From Lethocerus indicus (taxonomy: Eukaryota > Arthropoda > Insecta > Hemiptera > Belostomatidae), in assembly GCA_019843655.1 (NCBI GenBank), contig JACDQD010000007.1, positions 10,413,600 through 10,477,599 of the forward strand: DNA of 64,000 nucleotides, written 5' to 3'. Shown here piece after piece: positions 12,598 through 25,769 of this stretch (positions within the stretch are counted from its first letter, which is position 1; every line of letters starts with the position of its first letter). A model generated the notes under the pieces. The model searched no databases, was not told the origin of the DNA, and saw only the letters and a program-made list of their open reading frames with translations. The position numbers and the translations under genes were made by a program.

Positions 12598-15500
12598 TCA
12601 CTCGTGCAAGTTCTTGCTGAGGAGGAGGCTGTTGTGAGGGCCGGAGAGGTGCCTGATTAGCTCCTGGAGCGAGTCGAAGGTGAGGGGGCAGAAACAGCAC
12701 TTGAAGTGTCCCGTGTCTGGGTTGTCGCCGAGAGGACCCACCGAGATGGCGCTCCTGTGGACAGAGCACAGGTGCTTCAGGAGGTGGGCCTTCTGCTTGA
12801 ACATGGCCACGCACAGCCTGCAGGCGAACGGCTTTTCTCCCGTGTGCACTCTCAGGTGAGTCTTCAGATTCCAGCTCATCCCGAACTGTTTGCCGCAGTA
12901 CTCGCACCTGTACTCCCTCGTCGGGGCCTTAGTGCTCTCTTCCCCCTCGCCCAATCCTGCAATATTACAATCATATTCACAATTACCATATCTCCGGCGT
13001 CCGATATATCTCAATTTAGGCGATTTACATAGACGGCGGATAAAATATAAGAAAATAGAGTGAAGGTTTCCGCGACCAGAACTTGAATTGTCACTGACTA
13101 GCTTCCGGTAAGATGGCGGATGTGGGAAGAATCTCGGTTCCGGGATTTTTCCTGTATTTGGAAACCACCCGAATGGGCTCCATTGGAAGCAGATAACACC
13201 CGAGAGGGTCCCTTTCAATGGAGCCCACTCAAGTGACATAATCCCCCCACAATATTTCGGGATTCTAATGCCATTAGTTTCTCCCATAATTTCATTATTA
13301 TGATTTTATTTCCTAAAAGATCAAATTATAATCGGCCCGTCACTACGTTACTTTAAAGACTGTAGTCGACTGTTCTAGACAGAAAAGGAAGGTTATTTGT
13401 AAATTCCACACCGGGGGAGGATGTGTGGAAACTGGGCGAGGTATAAAATGATAATGCGTATGATACCGACCGGAAGAGGGAGGGGGCTCCTCTTTCCTGG
13501 AGGGCGGGGGCCCGACCTGGGCCTGGCAGAGGCCCCAGGCGCCCCACGGGGTGTTGTCCAGGCTGTTGGCCGTCTGGAACTGGAAACTGTTCGCCCGGGG
13601 CGACAGCCCACCACCGGCCTCGCTCCTGTACTTCACCACCGACTCCGAACTATGCAACTGCGGCTTGTGAACTGGGTCTATCAGGTACGCTGGTGCCGAT
13701 ATAGGGTGTGAGTTTCTGAAATCGCATTCGAAACTCATTACAACACCTTGACAACCGGCAAGTTAAAACAATGCGGTTAACAATCTGTTTACTACTTTCA
13801 ATAAGGCGGGAGTAATTGCGGTAGTTTTAAGTTCGGTCACGGTCCGTTTCGGGAAGTAGCGGGACTGCAGGTTAACAGACGCGAGAGAGAAATTCGCGGT
13901 TATTTCGAAATTAAAATTGTTATCCGTTTATATATTGAAAAAAGGTGAAAAATAGTACTGTACCTATGAGGCCTAAATGAGATCTCGTCGATGTAAGAGG
14001 GCGAAAACGGTACGAAGGGGGGATTCTGAGAGGGGGAATTGTGGAAGCCGGGCCTCCGCTTGCGGTGGGGCGTCACGACGTAGCTTTCCGGGGGCACCTG
14101 AGCCAGCGCCTCCTCGGGCAGCTTCCGCGGATCGTCATCCTCCAACTGGCTCCTGTAGTCCTCCATATACTTAGATTTCCGCTTGGCGTGCACGTACTGG
14201 GAGCTCTGGTACCCGAAAACACCACTCCCCATCTGATCCTGGACGCTCCTCTGACTCTCCTCTTCGCTGGTCGACTCCGTCGCCGAGGAGTAATTGTTCG
14301 TCACCGATTTGGTGAGGTTTTCCGCGGACTATAAAACAGTTTGGTGTTACTAGCGCCGATAAGATATGAGAACGGTCAATAAATGTGACGCGAGGAGGTT
14401 GGTGGTCGACTTACTTGTGGTCTCTGGTCCGTTACGGCGTCGACGGCCTCCGTTTTAATTTCGGCGTTCAATTCCGAGTTTGTGATTGACAGGTTGACCG
14501 GTATGGAAGAGCTCCTTCTCCTGCGCCTGGAGGCGGTCTTCTCTGAGTGTGTGGGTTGGGCGGGGGCGGGGGCGGTGGCGGGTGCCGGGGAGCGGTCGGC
14601 CTCCTCGCCGCTCACCTGGCATATCCTGTAGTCCGGCGAGCAGTCCGCCTCGGTGCCGCCCCGCCGCCCCTCCACCGCTGGTGCTGCCGCCCCCGCCCCG
14701 CTGCTCCTCGTCGTCTCGTCCTGCAGCCCGCCGGGCTCCTTCCGCTCCTCCCCCGCCTCGCTCTGCCTAGACCCCTCCGACGATCCCTTGTCGTCCCACA
14801 GCTCCGACTTTATCTCAAGCAGCTCGAACAGCTCGATCACTCCCGACATTTCGCTCGGCTGTGAACACGGGAACGGACTGAGTTTAAATAAAACGTCCTG
14901 TGAGTTGTTCCAGGACACCTACGTGAGAGGATAGTGTATGTATCCTGTATTCACTACTACTCACTAATTTACTATGCGAGATCGATGATACACTTTTTTC
15001 ATAATCTACCCGACTTGATCTTACACTGTTATTTCAACTATTAGCATTAGATGTATGTGCTAAAGACAAAGCAGAAACGTAAGCTGCGAGAACAATAACA
15101 TACATATATCACACAGTGGAACCAGAATTATTACTATTTATTTTGCGTTTATTAATGGTTGAGATTAATGTTTAGGGATGTCTCACTTAATATAAAATGT
15201 CAGTCACTAATAAGAATAATTTTAACTTCCACGCTGTATGCCTCGTCACAATATTTCCTAAACTCTTTTTCCTAGAATAAAAAAAACTTATGTATACGTA
15301 ACATGAATATGCTACTAAATTAAGACCTTCTATAGAAATATGTCAGTCCGTCTGTTTCAGTTCAGGACTCAATGGGGTCTAGTCCGTTTGATGCTGGATG
15401 AAATTTTAATAAAACCTGTAAAAGAAAAAGGTTTTACTATTCAGTCATACTAAATTTAATTTACTAGCTCAGAGTTAAAACAGATCTTGTTAAATAAAGT

Positions 15501-17477
15501 AGAGTTTTTAAATATATAAGATATATTCGATTATGACTGATAGTTCTGATGGAAATATTTTTGTATACATTTATGTCAAAATTGAAATATAACTGTATGA
15601 AAATATTTAAGAGTATACAGTACAAATATTGACAACTAAGATAAATCAAAAGATTAAAGATAAATGGGTGTTGTTATTCGAAATGGGATGACTTTCAATG
15701 AAAGTAAAATTCATAAATTATTCATGCTTCATAAACGAGCGGAAATCCTTAGTCATACTCCACTGATTCCGTTTCTTCGGGCGTCTATTTCTTATGAACT
15801 TTATTCTCTTTGGTTGAAGAATTCACCAAACAATTAAAATGAATTGTTCAATTTGTAACAAAACTACGAAGCGATTTCAGTCTGTAGATTAATTTAATAT
15901 TAAAATAATCAAATACCGTCACACTGAATTACTGTTATTACCGTAGGGGAAAAAATAATATACGAAATCAGATGTAGACATGTTATAGTCGATGTTATTT
16001 AAAGGGAGCTACATATTTTCCGTGTTCGTATGTATAATTTGTGAGGGTCAACTATAATTTGAACATTATAGTGAAGAACACGCACAAAAAGCAATCGCAG
16101 CAATTATTACCATCAACAAGTAGCCTGTTCAAGGATAAGACCATTAACACGGCTTCCTTTATGTACTTTCAATTCTTTTTTCCCTTCCTTCGACATTAGA
16201 CGATCCTAATAGGCGTGCCTACTTGTATAAGCCATTCCTCTGTTACGACATCTTTGTCAATTTATACTCACTGAACAAAAAGTTTGTATTACCGTTTTTT
16301 TTAATTGAGTTAAAAAAATGATTTCAATGACGAGTTTAAGATACATTTCAACCGACGAAATGATACAGTGACCCTCGCCATATCATCTGCAGGCGATATT
16401 AACAGACAAAGTATTACAGAATGCACATACAAAGTTCAGATAAGTATAGACTGTACATAGAAGAATTATGTACATTATATACGTCCAAGGCAAGTTCCGT
16501 ACAGCTGTATGCATTATACGATAATCGATATACACAAAAACGCGGGCACCTAATTAATTGTGTTCGGTTAATACGAGGGCCATTCAATAATTATATAAAC
16601 AAATGGCTGTGCAATAACAAACAGTCGGTAAGAGGCTGTTTCAGTTAAATTGCTTTGGTTGTAACCTCAAAATCTCATTTTACGATAGCGAATCCTCTCG
16701 AAGTCCTTCGAACTGCGCGCCGAGAGCCGTTTTTGCATTACGAAGGTTGAAAATTAGTATTTACTCTCGAATGATCAAGCAACACGGTTCAACGTTGTAC
16801 GAACCGCTTCGAGACTAATTTAATTCAGTGGCCTACGAGCACCGTTCTGGACGTCCAATAGATGTTACAATTCTTTCGAAATTGGGACACGTTGTGATGT
16901 TGAAAAGTGAAAACAATGTCTCGCTGATTGGATTAACAGCGATTCCGGGGGATCATGGACCTATACAATAGTGCAGACATAATATCCGAAATAAAGTGTA
17001 GAAGTGTAATGCGAAGAGGTGAGGAGTGTCGACCGAGGAAGGTGATGAAGGATTTGTTGGTGCGGGTAAATATCAACTTCGAATGAATGGCATAAGTAAC
17101 GATTTACTGTAGTAAATTTGATATTGAAGCTTTACCTGTACGCAGGCCTGGCCGGTGTAGAGGAAGTCGAGCATGTTCCTCATGTGGAGGGGTTTAACGT
17201 CGGGCAGCTGTATCGTGACGACGTGGGGCTCCGGGGGCACTTCGGCGAGGAGCCTCCTGATGAGCGGCGAGGCCGAGGCCAATACCAGCTTGTGGGCGGA
17301 GAGCGCCTGGCCGCCGCACACCAGCCGGACGTCGGCGAAACTCTCCGCCTCCCACCAGACCCTGATCTCCTCGACTAGGGCCGCGTGGTGCTTCCCGTAG
17401 TGGAGGGTCAGCAGTCCGCTGCAGTCGCCCCCGTCGCCGCCGCCCCCATACATACTTCTTTCTGCAGACGACAACAT
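12598..17477 (-). CDS. ken: Transcription factor Ken (Ken and Barbie), BTB/POZ C2H2 zinc-finger repressor, BCL6-like
   Basis: Five coding exons on the minus strand (17477-17136, 14858-14415, 14328-13964, 13715-13471, 12956-12598) have matching phases 0, 0, 2, 1. Together they give 584 aa; fly Ken is about 600. The BTB/POZ domain covers about residues 22-133, with [26 protein letters not shown] and [12 protein letters not shown]. An alanine/proline- and charge-rich linker has an Arg5 run (225-229) and PVNLSI (234-239). The Ken-specific [15 protein letters not shown] lies at 345-359. Three C2H2 fingers lie at about 481-503, 509-532 and 550-573. The second contains [22 protein letters not shown], and the protein ends [11 protein letters not shown]. 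The fingers and the [15 protein letters not shown] block are almost identical to Drosophila Ken as I remember it. In flies Ken is a nuclear DNA-binding repressor of some JAK/STAT targets and acts in genital development. The start may be M1 (17,477) or M9 (17,453), or lie in a remote exon, because a splice acceptor (CTGCAG) sits between them. The donor of exon 4 (GTCGGT) is weak and was chosen by phase. Confidence 0.95.
13171..13230. repeat. Inverted repeat (hairpin) in the last intron of ken
   Basis: The arms GAATGGGCTCCATTGGAAGC (13,171-13,190) and its near-complement (13,211-13,230) pair at 17 of 20 positions around a 20-nt loop. It lies in the intron between 13,470 and 12,957. It could fold in the ken pre-mRNA. 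No function is shown. Confidence 0.5.
14859..17135 (-). other. First mapped intron of ken, non-coding
   Basis: A 2.3-kb AT-rich intron bounded by the donor CAG|GTAAAG at 17,135 and the acceptor TGTTCACAG at 14,859. It splits the BTB domain just after GQACVQ. No further exon or repeat is recognised inside. Confidence 0.7.
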
Positions 17478-20400
17478 TGATAATTAGGAAAACCTGAAAA
17501 ATCGATCGGCCTTGTGAACCGTGTTAGGGCTAGAGGCGGCAAACGCTTTTGCGAGACGTCGAGGACTCGAAAAGGACCGGTGAAATTATTGTAGATAAAT
17601 TAAAAAGGATTTTCATTTGAAACTATTATATACCGGATATTTTATTTTAAACTTTTCCAAAATATATATGGGAAAGATAATATATATGTTTTCGAAGCAT
17701 AAGCGCGTAGACTATTTTTTTTCGGTTGGCATATAAACTATTTTATTTCCTCTTGACAACTTTTCAGTGGAATGCTGGGAAACCCCCTTCCTGCAAATTG
17801 TTTCAACAATGTAAAGTGTTCCCGTTCTTACTCCTATTGCTAACACGCCTACGGTTTCTAGCTTAATCATAAGTCGGGCATTCCCGCGAGACGATCCGTG
17901 TCCAGTTACCGTGGCCATGGGTACCCCGAGACAGGAGGACGACTATTGAAACATCTTTGCGCGAAACTCGATTAAAATTAAATCGGTTCGGGCGATTCGT
18001 TGAAACGAATGCGCAATATTCTGCACGTGTCGCACGGCAATGAACACCAAGCTAAACTGCTACAAAGGAGGGGAAAAACTTCATATTTTTATAAAAAATT
18101 GTTGCGAGTGGGAACCAATTCCCATAACCGTATCGCGTTGCAATACAGCCCGTTTTCCTCATTGTCCCGTTCGGTATTTCGACACCTGGAAATGTGGAAT
18201 TATACAGTTTCAGTCCGACTTCGAAAACACGTTTACGCAAGATCGGTTAATGAGTCGAAGTGTAGAAATACGCTTCAGGGTCGTCGTGGAAATAAATGCC
18301 GTAAAACAAGTCACACTGGTCGTTCGACAGGCCAAGTCCCTGTACGGGAACAACTGAAGCGATGGCTTAATCCTGGAGAGATACAACTATCAATGTTACG
18401 ATTATTGATTCGGAAAATCAATCCAGGGAATTAATTCGAGGTTTTACTGTAAAAGGAAACGATGGAATAGTCTTAATCTTAACAATCCGTAATAGGTAAT
18501 CTCCTCTAATAAAAACTTAATCCTATCCCACGAGTACATAAACGGTCAATACAGAGAAATCTCGTTCAGGATGTCTTTCTCTGTGTCCTATCTTAAGCAA
18601 ATACTCGTACCCTAATTATGGTTATAAATATGCAATCATTATTGTTGCCTAATTTACCATTACGCGTTTTCATCAACATTTCTTAATTCCCCTTCTTAAT
18701 ACCGAAATGAAAAGTTGAGGCGCGTCCGATAGAAGGCCTTGCAAATTGTTAGGGAGGCCTCGAAACGCCAGTCGGGGGCATTGTGGAAGCGGGCGGCAAC
18801 GGCAGCAACGGTGGCGCACTTGTCATATTTCCATCGGATTGACCCGGATAAATAATCAAAAAGGTCTCCCGTAACGAGTGTTTCAAAACGATTGAAAATA
18901 ATCTCAAGGACTCTTCTGTCGGCCTAGTTTTCCAGACGGGAGGCGTTTCGGTGTCAACCCAGTCACTCTCGTCCAGAAACTGTAACTCGGGATATCTAAA
19001 GAGAAATTTAAATATCAACTATAGGGATGACCCTATAATCTGCCTCACGAGTAACATGCTAATTCATAATTCTTCCGTTACTGAGCAAAAATCAGTGCAC
19101 ACCATTCAAAAGGTAAAACGTGAGTGATTGTTTTTCAACATTTCGGCCATTAGCATTAACTTGTTATGAATACTGAATCCAATGAAGTCAATGGTCCGTG
19201 ACGTTAGACTATTGTTGACCATTACAGTTTTCCATGTTTATGACAAATCTGTAGAAGAAACTGTGACCACCATTGCATTCGGTTTTATTGAAAATAACCC
19301 GGTTTATCTTTGAATTGATTTGTAACGCCAAATATTTAATGTTGCTTAAACATTACTGACAGTTTTAATGCCCGTGTCAGATAGAAACGCAATAAAAGAA
19401 CCGAGTGAAAATAATTTTATCAAATAGACCCTTCTTCCTACTCATTGCAGTGGGTGTACTGTGCTCATGATAACAGATGAAGCACATCCTAAGACCCCAC
19501 TCAACATCTAACCGGGCCAGTTCCGCCATTCAAAAGAAATCATTATAGTTTCTAGTTAGAAGTTATCCCACGAGTATGAATATATGCAATCAAATATTCT
19601 GCAAATAAAGATATCAAAGTATCAAAAGGATAAGGAAAATATGGTCGTATTAGATACTCAGCAATTGCAACTTGCAGGTAGTACCGCTTTAATAAGTAAA
19701 AATTAAGTTCGTTAAAGCGTTTTTTTTTCACCTGTTGGCCATAACCTATTATATAAGTATTGTTAGAAGATTTGTAATTCTAATATAAATTGTACTTTTT
19801 AAACCGGAGCAGCGGTACCCCGCACTATACAATCTGGCACAGCGACAAAATGAATGTGTCCGGCTTTAATTAGAATACAGGAATCGTTAGCCAATCAATC
19901 GGCAGGAAAATAAAACAAAGCAATGTGCATAATTTCGATTGTGCAATAGTCCAAATACATCATTCATCGAGTTAACCGATTGCAGAGACGGGCGTTACAC
20001 TCTTCGGGGATTGAGCCCTCGTCGGGATTTAATATTGACATTAAAATCGAAAATATATTTTAGAGGCGGGATATTTTACGACTCACCGAGACCAACTGCG
20101 CGGGTGCCGGAGGGAGGCAGGTCTTTGCATTCCTTCCACTGACAGTAGTATATAAAAACAATTAGTTTTAAGGGTAGTGATTCTGATCAAATATCAGCCA
20201 GAAGAAAGTAAGGCCGCTAACAAGGGGTAGTACAACCGGAGGTAGATCTGATCTAATATATTTATTTTTAAAAATAAAAAATATTTATGTGGTTATCTTT
20301 ATTCGCATATATTATCTTAAAGGTACAATCATCGTTTATATATTTCGAAAATACTTTCCCTTTATTCTTAATCCGTCATTATTAGTATAAACTTTCAGAG

Positions 20401-22175
20401 GTTATCGATAGATTTAATTTTAATAACAATATATTCTACAATTATAGTTTAGGGCCCACAGAGGGGAAAAAATTCAGGGAAAATAAAATAGAACTCTTCG
20501 CTGCCGTTCGCAATTGGACTCCTTATATTTATATCTAATCAGAGGGAAAAAACCGACGAAATTTCGAGTCCCGGTACAATATATACTTTCCGCTGGGGCC
20601 TAACATCGGAACGGGGGGAAATAAAGGAAGTCGGTTGAGGACGGACAGAAGGAAGGAGCGTAAGCGAAGGGAAACGGCGTCGGGCCCTATATTCCCGGCG
20701 GGTCGGCCCACCGAGAAATTGATGTCGGAAGCGGGGACGGGCCGGGCTCAAAGGTGAAAGGCGGACCAGAAAGGTGAAATATATTGGAGATTCCTCCCGC
20801 TGCGAAATAGGCCCTTCCGCCCCAAACCCCCGCCCCCTCCCCCCAACCCAGTATACCCTCCCTTTTATTACTTTTGGGACCGGCCTAGCGGTGAAATATT
20901 ATTTCCTTGATAAACGGGAATCTCAGGATATCGAGCGAGGGCTTGTATTTGATGGTACGTACATTTTCTTCCGACTTTTTTTTTCTATACACTAGATTAA
21001 TTTTGAATTAAGCAAATCGATTTATTCCTGAAATCTACACACTGTCAATACATTATATTAACACGAAATGTAAAATTATATTTTGCTATATCAAAATACC
21101 CGATAAAAAATGTAATAACCGAAGAACTGTCCGATCTGAATCAAGTTGGAAGCCTGCGCCCCAACCCGAAGTCTTGACGTGTCCTAGCAAACGCCAAAGG
21201 ATCGAATTGTAATTAGCGATTTAAAAGAAAAGAAAATTATAAAAAGTAATAAAAATAAATCCAGGCCGACTGCGTGCCAAAGCCGGAAGAGAGATACGAA
21301 GAGGAAAGTGCCCTGCGATTTTGGGCTAATGTGGGACACGATTCTGACGCATTATCAATTATGTCGCATTATCAGGCTCTAATTACTTCCCAAATTTATG
21401 TATAATTTTTGTCTAAATCAAATGCGCAGTTCTAACTAGAATAATTTCATGCAAACAGATAACTGCGTCAATACAACGTGCAAAACCCATTCTAGCGGCA
21501 GTATGTAGTGTTTGTTAATAGAACTAATTCACATTTTTCTATTCAATTTTATATACAGACTTCATGGAAATATTAAATGTGCGAACTCACTTTACATACA
21601 GGTTATTAAATAATAATAGATTATTTTCCGTTGTCATTGTTGAATTAAATACACTAGCAGAACGGTAAGGACCGATACGGGAGAACGAGCTATCGCCGCA
21701 ATAGTAAACGCATTTAGATAAAAGTGGGCGGTTGTAAATCATAGCCCAATCTCCCATGGCCGGCTCCCAAATAAAAAGAGATAATTATTTAGAAAGGGAA
21801 AGAGTGACCGATCGAATTAGACCGTGTCAATATTTACATGAATAATTTAATTGGCAGTAGACGGGTAAAAACGTCTGTCACATTGTTCAAAAGCTAACAA
21901 CAGTGATAAATCATATTTAATCATTATCATGACGACACTGGCCACGCTCGTTGCCTCGGTAACGAACCGTTCGGATCTGGGTCGATTAAAATCCCGCGTA
22001 ATTATTATTGGTTGAGAATAAAGCTTTTGTTATCGTAAGGTTGGTTCTGTGAGACCCACGAGGCGTTTCATTTTGTCTTTAAGAAATCTGTTTGGTGACC
22101 GGCGATAGTTTGGAACAACAATTTGGTAATTAGTTTAAAATACCTATTTTATGTTCTGCGAGGGGTTAGAATACC
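17478..22175. other. Non-coding region upstream of ken
   Basis: No recognisable domain or repeat. Open frames at 18,000-18,434 (plus) and 18,749-19,018 (minus) have no family resemblance and no convincing splice context. ken 5' UTR exons and its promoter probably lie in or beyond this stretch, but I cannot place them. GC-rich patches occur around 20,570-20,870. Confidence 0.5.
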
Positions 22176-22509
22176 GTAGATTTCGTGTGTTTCTGTTTCC
22201 TCTCGCTGGTTTGGTCTTTTGCTAGACCGGTTTCGGCTGCTCGCCATCTTCAGTAACGGTGTTAGTCAAAAGTGACTATATGTGAATTACATGTCCTAGG
22301 AATCTGTTATCAGTTATTGATCAGAACCCTTCAGGTGGAATCGTCACAATAATATGCTGTGTTTGGATAACACTCACGTTACTCGGCGATGTGCCAAACA
22401 TCCAAAGTTCCAAAAGTGACTAACACCGCTACTGAAGATGGCGAGCAGCCGAAACCGGTCTAGCAAAAGACCAAACCAGCGAGGGGAAACAGAAACACAC
22501 GAAATCTAC
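22176..22509. mobile_element. Copy C: short foldback MITE with about 93-bp near-perfect terminal inverted repeats
   Basis: The left arm (22,176-22,268) starts GTAGATTTCGTGTGTTTCTG. The right arm (22,417-22,509) is its reverse complement with only a few mismatches. The core shares TATTGATCAGAACCCTTCAG and neighbouring sequence with copies A, B and D, so it looks like an internally deleted derivative of D, whose right end carries the same terminal repeat. TA dinucleotides flank GATTTCG...CGAAATC at both ends, possibly a TA target-site duplication. It has no coding. Confidence 0.8.
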
Positions 22510-25500
22510 AACAATTCAGTAAATTTTTTCATTTTTTATGCACGATGGTAACCAAATGAGACAACTATACACACGATGTAGCCACGATGTAGTCTATCAA
22601 TCGAAGGGGCACAATTTTTTTCAATACGTAGATGGAAGTAAGAATGAACAAAATAAAACAGTTATATGTCTCAAAATGGCAACAGCGTTACAACCTTAGC
22701 TTTTAAAATTGATGATAGGCTTTTTCAACACTTTGTCGGTAAAATTTGTCGGCAAAAAAAATGACAGGGGCCTTTATTAAGCGTGGAGAAGCCACGGAGC
22801 AGCCAGACAGGATGTGCAGTTATCGTAATTTTGGTTTGGCGTTCATTCTCTTTTTTCCCCCTTTATGTTGTTTTCCCCTCTAATATTTGCCCAAGGAGAA
22901 AGCGGCCAACCGTGAGACAGACTTTGGAAACAATGGAAACTGTTCGCGCAGCCTTTTACAGGGGCGTTACACACCTTGAAAACCGCCCGAGCTTCCTTGA
23001 TGGCTATCTTCTGGTTTTAAAACGGCGGTACACCAATTTCGGCCTCGGGTGTTATACAAAGGAGTGAAAAAAGAGCAGCTTTCAATTTTTCAGGATAACC
23101 TTCATTTCTTTTATACTCTGTAGCATTTTGGGTTAAAGTAAAATATCTCCAACCAGGTCCCACTAAGTTTAATCAGCTGCAAATATGCAAACGGACAAGG
23201 AATAACAGCATGCAATATTTAAACACCATCTTCTTATTTCTTCATCAACACTTTATTAATGCGAAAATTATTTTAATAATAAAATACGACCTGACTGTAG
23301 GACCGCAGAAGTTCTAATTCTTCTAATGCTAAAATTCAGACAAGGAAAAAACATTAAACTGATTTCAAACGACAACTGGAAAATTTTCTAAACGAAACCA
23401 GAATTTTCGTTCCATCATTCGCTTGAAATCAAATTGCCGAATTTCGTACAAATGTATTCAAAGGCTACGATACACCCCAACAGCGGAACGTTGATGGCGA
23501 AAGGAGTCGAGTCCCTTTCACCGACAAATTTAAACCAAGACCGAGGCGTCTAAGGAGCTGACACCAGATGGCGTTGTCCGCAACCGGTCACCCCCTTCGG
23601 TCCGCCCACGCAGCAAAATCATAAATCGCCTTTCTGCCGTTCGGTTAATTTGAAACAAGTTGTAATGACCCCGGCCCTCATAAATCCGACTTTACGGCCG
23701 TACTCTGAAACATTATACAGCCATAAAATATGTTTAGCAATAAAATTCGCCGATGTGCTTGTTGATAATCGACCATAGACGCGGACCAAAGTGGAGAAGA
23801 GTTTTCGGAAATTGTATAGAAATACAAATATTGTCATACAAAGTCGTTATAGTCCTGTTAATTCTCACGATTTAGAAGGTAATTCATAATACTCAGGATT
23901 TATTTGAGATTCACTCGTTTGTAAGTCTAATGGTCAATTAATGGAATATTGAGCCGACGGTGGGAATTGAACCCGGAAACTCCGCGTCCACGCATGGCTG
24001 GTAATTCTACCGGATGTTCTAGCACCAGATGCAGTTATAATACACTTACACTGCAATGTGGCCCTACCTGACTGAAGTCAGTTAGAGCGTTCCATTCGTT
24101 TATTTTTCCTTAAATTCAGTGGATATAGAGATAGGGGCATGTAAATTCTGGTGTACTCATTGAATACATTTTTAAGGTGTATTTATCATAGGTGACGGAG
24201 CATACGCGTTTTGAATAAAGCTTGAGGCTATAGGTAAAATACTTATCTGGAACACAGTTTCCATTATAATTCTGAAATCTATAATCTATTTATTTACGTC
24301 TATTTCATAGGTATTTTGCTGTGGAGCGCAGTGAAGTTCGATTGTCGGGTTGTTAGTAATACTAATCTCGGGAACAGAATAATTTGACTCGGTCGATGGC
24401 AGCGTGCAGACTTCAATACTGCAGAGTTGAAGAAAGAGGAGAGGTATCGGCTCAGATGGTGGTTAGGTTAAGGGGGGCGATGGAAAGTGGAGTCTGGCGC
24501 AATAGCCAGAACCCCCGAAAAGGCAGGCAGGCTTCCTTGATCCCTATCAAAGGAGGCGGCGCGTTCACGACTTGCCGAATATCCAACGGCCAGGAAGGCG
24601 CTGTAAATATAAAAGAAAGGAAGGGGTGAGAGAGAGAGAGAGAGGCAGAGTGAAATAAAAAGAAAAATGGGCGACTGAGAGACGAAGAAGAAAGAGAGAT
24701 AGAGAGAGAGAGAGCCATTATAAATTCAGGACGACGCCTCGGCTCGCGGCTCCCTCGGACGAGACGTCCGCCGGCGTTACGCAATCGGTTACGCCATTTT
24801 CTTATTGCCAATTTCTCATCACGTTAAATATCGGACGCGGCCGGGGCACGCTTTCTCCATACCTAGTAGAGAAGAAAGCCCGACTCGTCTTCCTCTCAAT
24901 CCTCACTGAAATTTTGTCAGATCTTCAGAGCGATTCCGTTCGTGTTCGCGCACGGTTTTCTTCGGTCGTGACGTTAATAGCTCAAAATCGGGAATAATGA
25001 GAGCCCATTGGCGAAAACCTGGGATACACCAATCCGAGTGGAATAAATCAAATTATTATAAATATAATAAAATATTTTTACAATATTAAGTCCCTTAAAA
25101 AATACTAATGTCAATAATAATGTTTAATATGCAAATGGTTTTTTCCGCAGGAAAAAATATTAATGAGCTCACTAACTCGCTTCGGTCCCAGTATAAAGAT
25201 CGTGGGAAAATTGAAAAATAATTTTAATCATTTTGAAAAATATTCCCGATCGGAAGATACGATGAGGGCGATGATGTTCCACTGTAACCTGAAAAAAGTA
25301 CAGTCGAAACACGTAAAAAAATGAAAAGACTCAATTATCGTAAATTGTGTTTCAGATTAAGTAAAAAGATTTCAACGCTCGGTCCTGGACACAAATTGGC
25401 AATTACAAAAAAGGTATAATTACTCCCTCCTGAATTAGCCAATTTACCATAATACGAAAAATAGACGCAGTAATTGGGGATCCCTCCTGCGAATAACCTT

Positions 25501-25769
25501 AGGGAACCCCATGTGAAAACCAGTTTAGAATAAGTCGTTTCGCCGTCTAATTGGATATAGTCCTGAGGAAAGTCTCGCATATATTGTTAAACAACTTCCT
25601 ATACACGTTTTCGACTGGAATATGAGGTACTTTAAATTACATTCTTTTTCACATTTTCCCAAAATCATTCTTAAGAAAATTCTTTAGTACCCAGTTGCTG
25701 AAGCATTCTTATTATATATGTATTTCTAAAATATTCCGCGCTATCCATTTATTTTAGTAGGGGTGATAT
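22510..25769. other. Non-coding region, with SINE-like fragment and short GA runs
   Basis: No gene recognised. It contains the tRNA-derived fragment near 23,963-24,030 and short GA microsatellites at 24,628-24,645 and 24,691-24,714. A perfect octamer ATGCAAAT lies at 25,129-25,136. The open frames across 24,384-24,811 come from GC-rich and GA-repeat sequence. Confidence 0.5.
23945..24035 (-). mobile_element. tRNA-derived SINE-like fragment with pol III A and B boxes
   Basis: On the minus strand the B box GGTTCAATTCC (23,973-23,963) fits GGTTCRANNCC. An A-box-like TGGTGCTAGAACATCCGG lies about 45 bp upstream (24,027-24,010). The order and spacing are those of a tRNA gene, but the acceptor arms do not pair and no intact cloverleaf forms. 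A SINE head or tRNA pseudogene is therefore likelier than a working tRNA. The SINE body and tail are not recognised. Confidence 0.4.

Noticed and set aside
12706..13032. Plus-strand frame across the ken zinc-finger exon
   Set aside because: It is an antisense shadow of the GC-rich finger-coding exon, which is unmistakable on the minus strand.
14547..14934. Three plus-strand Pro/Gly/Ala/Ser-rich frames
   Set aside because: They are antisense shadows of the GC-rich linker exon of ken.
18000..18434. 144-codon plus-strand frame upstream of ken
   Set aside because: It overlaps a second frame of 105 codons in another phase. It has no domain, no codon bias and no splice context.
18749..19018. Minus-strand frame reading PELQFLDESDWVDTE, preceded by TTTCTCTTTAG
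   Set aside because: The acceptor is fair, but there is no donor, no family resemblance and no third-position bias. It could not be linked in phase to the 32.5-kb exon.
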